Position numbers and translations under genes: made by a program. Positions 14,100 through 17,587 of a DNA stretch of 17,587 bases are shown piece by piece. The notes under the pieces are model-generated. The model was not told where the DNA came from, made no database searches, and saw nothing but the letters and a program-made list of their open reading frames with translations. Location of the stretch: positions 1 through 17,587 of the forward strand of contig JAZNXR010000036.1 in the NCBI GenBank assembly GCA_045593985.1, given 5' to 3'. The DNA is from Colimorpha_A sp045593985. GTDB lineage: Bacteria > Bacillota > Clostridia > Oscillospirales > CAG-272. The first letter of the stretch is position 1. Each line of letters opens with the position of its first letter.

Positions 14100-14130
14100 T
14101 TGCCGATAGTCGGCTATTTTTACGTTTTTT
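14084..14130 (+). terminator. Riboswitch-linked intrinsic terminator
   Basis: Arms 14084-14099 and 14103-14118 pair over 16 positions (one C-A mismatch, a few G-U) with a TTG loop, followed by T-rich sequence ending in six T (14125-14130). The GGAGA ribosome site starts at the very next base. The 5' arm contains the P3 3' strand, J3/1 and the P1 3' strand of the aptamer, so aptamer and terminator cannot both form. By that logic ligand binding prevents termination and switches the operon ON, as in the B. subtilis pbuE adenine switch. Confidence 0.8.
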
Positions 14131-14146
14131 GGAGATAATAATTATT

Positions 14147-14692
14147 ATGATCTGGCTTGAAATTTTCGGTTATATAGGAACGGCTCTCGTTCTTATTTCA
14201 ATGATGATGACGAAGCTGTCCATGCTTCGAATATTTAATATCTGCGGCTCGGTGATAAGCGCAATTTATTCCTACCTCTGCGGCGCGATGCCCGTCGTGC
14301 TGCTTAACGTCGGGTTGATAATCATTAACGTGTCGCAGCTCGTAAGAGAGCTTAAACGCAAAAAACGCTTCACAGTCATCACTCTGGATGAAAATGACAC
14401 TCGGCTGGACGATTTTTTGAGTTTAAATAAAAGTGATATAGAAAAGCGCTTTCCGAATCACGTGTTGAATATCGGAGAGAATGCCAAAATATATATGGTA
14501 TATTCCGGAAAGGAAGCAATAGGACTTTTCGTTGGCAGAGAGGAAGGGGAAAGCTTGTATATAAGCTTCGGATATTCTGCTCCGGGATATAGGTACAGGG
14601 AGGTCGTTATGCGCTTTTTGACCGAACTGAAAGAAAACGGCTATTCTAATCCCGGAAGCGAGATTTTCATGCCGTACAAACGAAGCATTTAA
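14147..14692 (+). CDS. YgjV-like membrane protein with C-terminal soluble domain
   Basis: 181-residue protein. Residues 1-67 hold about three membrane helices (LEIFGYIGTALVLISMMM, a second around 28-46, VVLLNVGLIIINVSQLV) in the pattern of small YgjV-type inner membrane proteins. A basic stretch (RELKRKKR) leads into a soluble domain of about 110 residues. Its ending (IYMVYSGKEAIGLFVGREEG, then a beta-strand and a helix around REVVMRFLTELKENG) vaguely recalls a GNAT half-domain; that is inference. ATG 14147 follows GGAGA by 11 bases and begins the first membrane helix; the longer in-frame start at 14063 would lie inside the riboswitch and is rejected. It is the first gene behind the purine riboswitch and 15 bases before the nucleoside kinase gene. 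Function is unknown; purine or nucleoside movement is a guess from context. Confidence 0.75.
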   Translation: MIWLEIFGYIGTALVLISMMMTKLSMLRIFNICGSVISAIYSYLCGAMPVVLLNVGLIIINVSQLVRELKRKKRFTVITLDENDTRLDDFLSLNKSDIEKRFPNHVLNIGENAKIYMVYSGKEAIGLFVGREEGESLYISFGYSAPGYRYREVVMRFLTELKENGYSNPGSEIFMPYKRSI

Positions 14693-14707
14693 GATTGGAG
14701 AAATATT

Positions 14708-16411
14708 ATGAAATTGCATATTGAAGGTCACGAAGTAGTTGTTAACCCGGACGAGTCGCTGCTTGATATCGTAAAGCGTCTCGGACTCATGAACGGCAAG
14801 CTGTCAAACGATCCCATCGCCGCTAAAATTGCAGGCGAGGTGTTTACGCTCAATTACGTACCCTTGCGTAGCAAGGACATAGGGCAAATAGGTGAAACCA
14901 AGCGCAAAGCGATGGAAGCATCGGGCGGAAAGATCAAACTTCTGCGCTATACAGATCCCGCAGGCTACGACGTATATTTCCGTACGGCGCAGTTCGTCAT
15001 ATTCCTGGCTCTTCGCCAGCTTTGGCCGAACGCAAAATCGAGAATGCACTGCACGGTAGGTGACGGACTGTATATCGAGATAATGGGCGCGCCTGATTTC
15101 GACGCTGATATTCTCGAAGCGAGAGTTCGTGAAATAGTCGAAAAGGATATAACTCTGCTCCGCCGCAGAATAAGCACGTCAGACGCAATAAAGCACTATT
15201 CAAGCGAAGGACAGAACGACAAGGCGCGGCTCCTTTCCTATCGCCCCATTCCAACGCTTGACGTCTACGAATACGGCGATTTTTCCGACTATTATTACGG
15301 CGAAATGGCGCCTTCAACGGGCTTCCTGAAGGTATGGGACATTATTCCTGCGCCCGACGGCTTCGTATTCATTTTCCCCGGCAGAAAAAACGCAGACGAG
15401 GTTGCTGAATACCGTGAAATGCCCAACTCCTTTAATGTCTATATTGAAGGCAAAAAATGGGGCGAGCTTATGGAATGTGAAACCGTCGCAGACCTGAATG
15501 AGCTTACCGACTCGGGCAAAATAAGAGAGCTTATCAGAGTAAATGAAGCCCTCCACGAAAAGCGCTTTTCCGCAATTGCAGACATGATTTGCACACGGGG
15601 ATGTAAGGCCGTAATGCTTGCAGGCCCGTCCTCATCGGGAAAAACCACGTCAGCAAACCGCCTTGCAACACAGCTTCGTGTTCACGGCAGGAAACCGATT
15701 CTTATGAGCCTCGATGATTACTATATAGACCGTGATAAGATCCCCACAGGCCCCAACGGCGAGGTCGACCTCGAGCACATAAATACTATTGATACCGAGC
15801 TTTTCGGCGAGCATCTTTCCGCCCTTCTTCGCGGCGAAGAGGTAGAAATCCCGTCTTTCAATTTCAAGACGGGAAAAAGAGAAAATAACGGACATCTTCT
15901 GAAGCTCGGAGAAACCTCTGTAATTATAGTCGAGGGACTTCATGCCCTTAACCCCGCAATGCTCCCCGAGGGACTTCCCGAAGAAGCTGTATTCAAGCTC
16001 TTTGTCTGTCCGTTCCTGCCGCTTAATCTCGACGATCATAACAGAATAGCAAGCAGCTATCTGCGCCTGCTCCGCAGAATAGTCCGCGACTACGAAACCC
16101 GAGGCTCGTCGGTGAGTAACACTCTTTCAATGTGGCAGTCGGTAAGACGCGGGGAAGAGAAGTGGATATTCCCGTTCCAGGAAAAAGCCGATGTCATATT
16201 CAACAGCTCGACGTTATATGAGCTTGCCGTCCTCTGTAAGCATATTTTCCCCCTTCTTCTCGCAATAGGGCCGGAGGACGAATATTACGACGAGGTCAGA
16301 GCAATCGTAAAGGTGTTGAATTTCGTCCATCCGGCATCGGTGGACGATGAAATCCCTCCTACAAGCCTTGTGCGTGAGTTTATCGGCGGCAACGCATTTT
16401 ACAGAAAATAA
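14708..16411 (+). CDS. Nucleoside (uridine-type) kinase with ThrRS-like N-terminal domains
   Basis: Phosphorylates a nucleoside with NTP; the C-terminal half belongs to the phosphoribulokinase/uridine kinase P-loop family. Residues 1-60 resemble a TGS domain. Residues about 65-230 resemble the second additional domain of threonyl-tRNA synthetase (VYFRTAQFVIFLAL, GDGLYIEI). The kinase follows from about 285: Walker A GPSSSGKTT (306-314), LMSLDDYYIDRD (332-343), DLEHINTIDTELF and the strand IIVEGLHALNP (406-416). Length 567 matches the fused 'nucleoside kinase' form known in Clostridia and Thermotogales. Ribosome site TGGAGA is well placed. It is second in the riboswitch operon, so its expression is probably tied to a purine signal. 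Whether it acts on uridine, cytidine or a purine nucleoside is not decidable here. Confidence 0.9.
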   Translation: MKLHIEGHEVVVNPDESLLDIVKRLGLMNGKLSNDPIAAKIAGEVFTLNYVPLRSKDIGQIGETKRKAMEASGGKIKLLRYTDPAGYDVYFRTAQFVIFLALRQLWPNAKSRMHCTVGDGLYIEIMGAPDFDADILEARVREIVEKDITLLRRRISTSDAIKHYSSEGQNDKARLLSYRPIPTLDVYEYGDFSDYYYGEMAPSTGFLKVWDIIPAPDGFVFIFPGRKNADEVAEYREMPNSFNVYIEGKKWGELMECETVADLNELTDSGKIRELIRVNEALHEKRFSAIADMICTRGCKAVMLAGPSSSGKTTSANRLATQLRVHGRKPILMSLDDYYIDRDKIPTGPNGEVDLEHINTIDTELFGEHLSALLRGEEVEIPSFNFKTGKRENNGHLLKLGETSVIIVEGLHALNPAMLPEGLPEEAVFKLFVCPFLPLNLDDHNRIASSYLRLLRRIVRDYETRGSSVSNTLSMWQSVRRGEEKWIFPFQEKADVIFNSSTLYELAVLCKHIFPLLLAIGPEDEYYDEVRAIVKVLNFVHPASVDDEIPPTSLVREFIGGNAFYRK

Positions 16412-16421
16412 AAAAATAAGA

Positions 16422-16446
16422 AAAATTGATAAAAACAGACAATTTT
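16422..16446 (+). terminator. Weak AU-rich hairpin after the kinase gene
   Basis: AAAATTG (16422-16428) and CAATTTT (16440-16446) form a 7-bp AU-rich stem with an 11-base loop, leading into ATTT. It is a poor terminator at best; some read-through into the RDD gene is likely. Confidence 0.3.
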
Positions 16447-16459
16447 ATTTAAAAAGGTG

Positions 16460-16489
16460 TTGATTATTACCCCTTACCTGTGTTATAAT
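16460..16489 (+). promoter_or_regulatory. Promoter of the RDD gene
   Basis: TTGATT, 18 bases, TATAAT (perfect -10, four of six at -35), about 55 bases before the chosen ATG. Confidence 0.7.
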
Positions 16490-16544
16490 ATACGGGGAAA
16501 CTAACGGGATAGCTATGCCCAAACGAGAGGGAAGGAGTAAAGGT

Positions 16545-17303
16545 ATGCTCGATCTGCAAAAAGCGAATATGTTAAAGCGCATTTCGGCGGCGATATTCGA
16601 CTTTATTCTTCTGATAACCCTCGCAGTCGGACTTATGTGGGGAGCTTCCTCGCTTCTTAACGTTAAAAAATACAGCAAAATAGTTGATGAACGCGGAAAG
16701 TTCTATCTTCAGAAATACGGATTTGATGAGCCTTTGACCGAAGATGAGTACGCAAGCTTAAGCGAAGAACAAAAGGCAGCGTACAATGCGGCGGATAAAG
16801 AATACAAAAACGACAAGGAAGCTTTATACGCAAATTCAATGCTGCTTAACCTCTCCTTGCTGATCCTGACCTTCCCGACGCTGATCTCCTATATCATTCT
16901 TGAGTTCGCCGTCCCGCTTCTTTTCAAGAACGGACAAACGGTCGGCAAAAAGATATTCGGAATTGCAGTCATGCGCCGTGACGGCATAAGGGTAAACGGT
17001 CTGCTCATGTTTGCACGAACCGTGCTCGGCAAATTCACGGTAGAAACTATGATCCCGATGCTCATTTTACTGATGCTTGTGTTTGGAGTAATAGGCGTTT
17101 TCGGAATAGTAATAGTTATCGGAATGATCTTTACTCAGCTGCTGCTTCTCATTATAACGAAGGAGCGCACGCCGATTCATGATAAGCTTGCGCAGACGGT
17201 GACCGTCGATATGGCGAGCCAGATGATATTCGATACACACGAGGAGCTTGTCGCTTATAAAAATAAGCTTCAGGCGGAAAGCGCGGATAAAGCCGCATAT
17301 TAA
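16545..17303 (+). CDS. RDD family membrane protein
   Basis: Integral membrane protein of the RDD family, whose members have been tied to transport or ion stress but are mostly uncharacterised. Marks are R12 and D19 in KRISAAIFDFILL (first helix), the NGQTVGKKIFGIAVMRRDG run (129-147) with the family's GQTxGKxxxG pattern, and the closing RTPIHDKLAQTVTVD (208-222). About four to five membrane helices are visible. A charged, Tyr/Glu-rich loop of roughly 55 residues (about 41-97) between the first two helices is longer than in short RDD proteins. ATG 16545 is preferred over ATG 16515 because GAAGGAG ends seven bases before it; that gives 252 residues. It is followed after 49 bases by an ABC transporter ATPase gene without a terminator between. 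Confidence 0.88.
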   Translation: MLDLQKANMLKRISAAIFDFILLITLAVGLMWGASSLLNVKKYSKIVDERGKFYLQKYGFDEPLTEDEYASLSEEQKAAYNAADKEYKNDKEALYANSMLLNLSLLILTFPTLISYIILEFAVPLLFKNGQTVGKKIFGIAVMRRDGIRVNGLLMFARTVLGKFTVETMIPMLILLMLVFGVIGVFGIVIVIGMIFTQLLLLIITKERTPIHDKLAQTVTVDMASQMIFDTHEELVAYKNKLQAESADKAAY

Positions 17304-17352
17304 CTAAGTTACAAAAAATAAAGAATATACAAAAGAAGAAAGGCTAAACGTT

Positions 17353-17587
17353 ATGAAAGTTGTTTTGGATAATCTTACCAAGATCTTCCCGAGCAGGAGC
17401 AAGAAGGTCAAGGAAGAGGTGGTTGCTGTCAGCGGCTTCACCTTCGAGATTCCCGACGGAAAGCTCGTCGGACTTCTCGGCCCCTCCGGATGCGGAAAGA
17501 GTACTACGCTTTATATGATAAGCGGTCTCCAGAAGCCTTCGGACGGTAGAATTTTCTTCGGAGACGATGACGTAACCGAGCTTTCGG
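17353..17587 (+). CDS. ABC transporter ATP-binding protein, N-terminal part only
   Basis: Nucleotide-binding subunit of an ABC importer, truncated by the window end after 78 residues. Visible are the A-loop region near residue 26, PDGKLVGLLGPSGCGKST with Walker A at 43-51, and the ISGLQKPSDGRIFFGDDDVT strand that follows in sugar/polyamine-type (MalK-like) ATPases. Q-loop, signature and Walker B lie outside, so the substrate class is only suggested. AAAGG lies about nine bases before the ATG. It is probably co-transcribed with the RDD gene. Confidence 0.92.
   Translation, partial: MKVVLDNLTKIFPSRSKKVKEEVVAVSGFTFEIPDGKLVGLLGPSGCGKSTTLYMISGLQKPSDGRIFFGDDDVTELS

Noticed and set aside
14063..14146. 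N-terminal extension of the YgjV-like protein
   Set aside because: This part of the frame lies in the riboswitch and terminator; the ribosome site lies after it, just before ATG 14147.

Overview
The window looks like a chromosomal segment from a gut-type Firmicute of class Clostridia. The evidence is a YggS-SepF-YggT-DivIVA-IleS cell-division cluster in the usual Firmicutes order, strong AGGAGG-like ribosome binding sites with frequent TTG and GTG starts, near-consensus sigma-A promoters, a class-3 (archaeal/eukaryote-like) ProS, and GC-rich palindromic intergenic repeats of a kind I associate with this group. No phage, plasmid, CRISPR, tRNA or rRNA genes are visible. The genus cannot be named from sequence alone.

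Left half (1-9223, minus strand). This is one long gene train reading right to left: queA, an APH(3')-like kinase gene, miaA, a HlyD-type membrane-fusion protein, yggS, sepF, yggT, divIVA, ileS (ileS runs off the left edge). queA and miaA are anticodon-loop tRNA modification genes. yggS to ileS is the ylmE-ylmF-ylmG-(ylmH)-divIVA-ileS cluster, but the ylmH slot is empty. Promoters are readable before queA, the membrane-fusion gene and sepF. A terminator-like hairpin follows sepF. Codon use in ileS changes abruptly near position 500.

Centre (9224-13500, plus strand). dapA (lysine and cell-wall precursor synthesis) is followed by a 366-base gap made of palindromic repeats, then proS with a consensus promoter and a clear terminator. 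Next come a PAP2-family membrane phosphatase and a CPBP (CAAX-protease-like) membrane protein, also ending in a clear terminator.

Gap 13499-14146. This 650-base non-coding stretch holds a small hairpin, a second palindromic repeat carrying a perfect 18-bp inverted repeat, a further hairpin-rich segment of unknown nature, and a promoter followed by a purine-class riboswitch. The aptamer shares bases with a downstream intrinsic terminator, so the architecture reads as ligand-ON.

Right end (14147-17587, plus strand). The riboswitch precedes a YgjV-like membrane protein with an extra C-terminal domain and a nucleoside/uridine kinase fused to a ThrRS-like N-terminus. Then come an RDD-family membrane protein with its own promoter and the start of an ABC transporter ATPase cut by the window edge. 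The riboswitch and its two genes are the most interesting unit: a probable purine-responsive switch with a non-standard P3 helix controlling a membrane protein and a nucleoside kinase.
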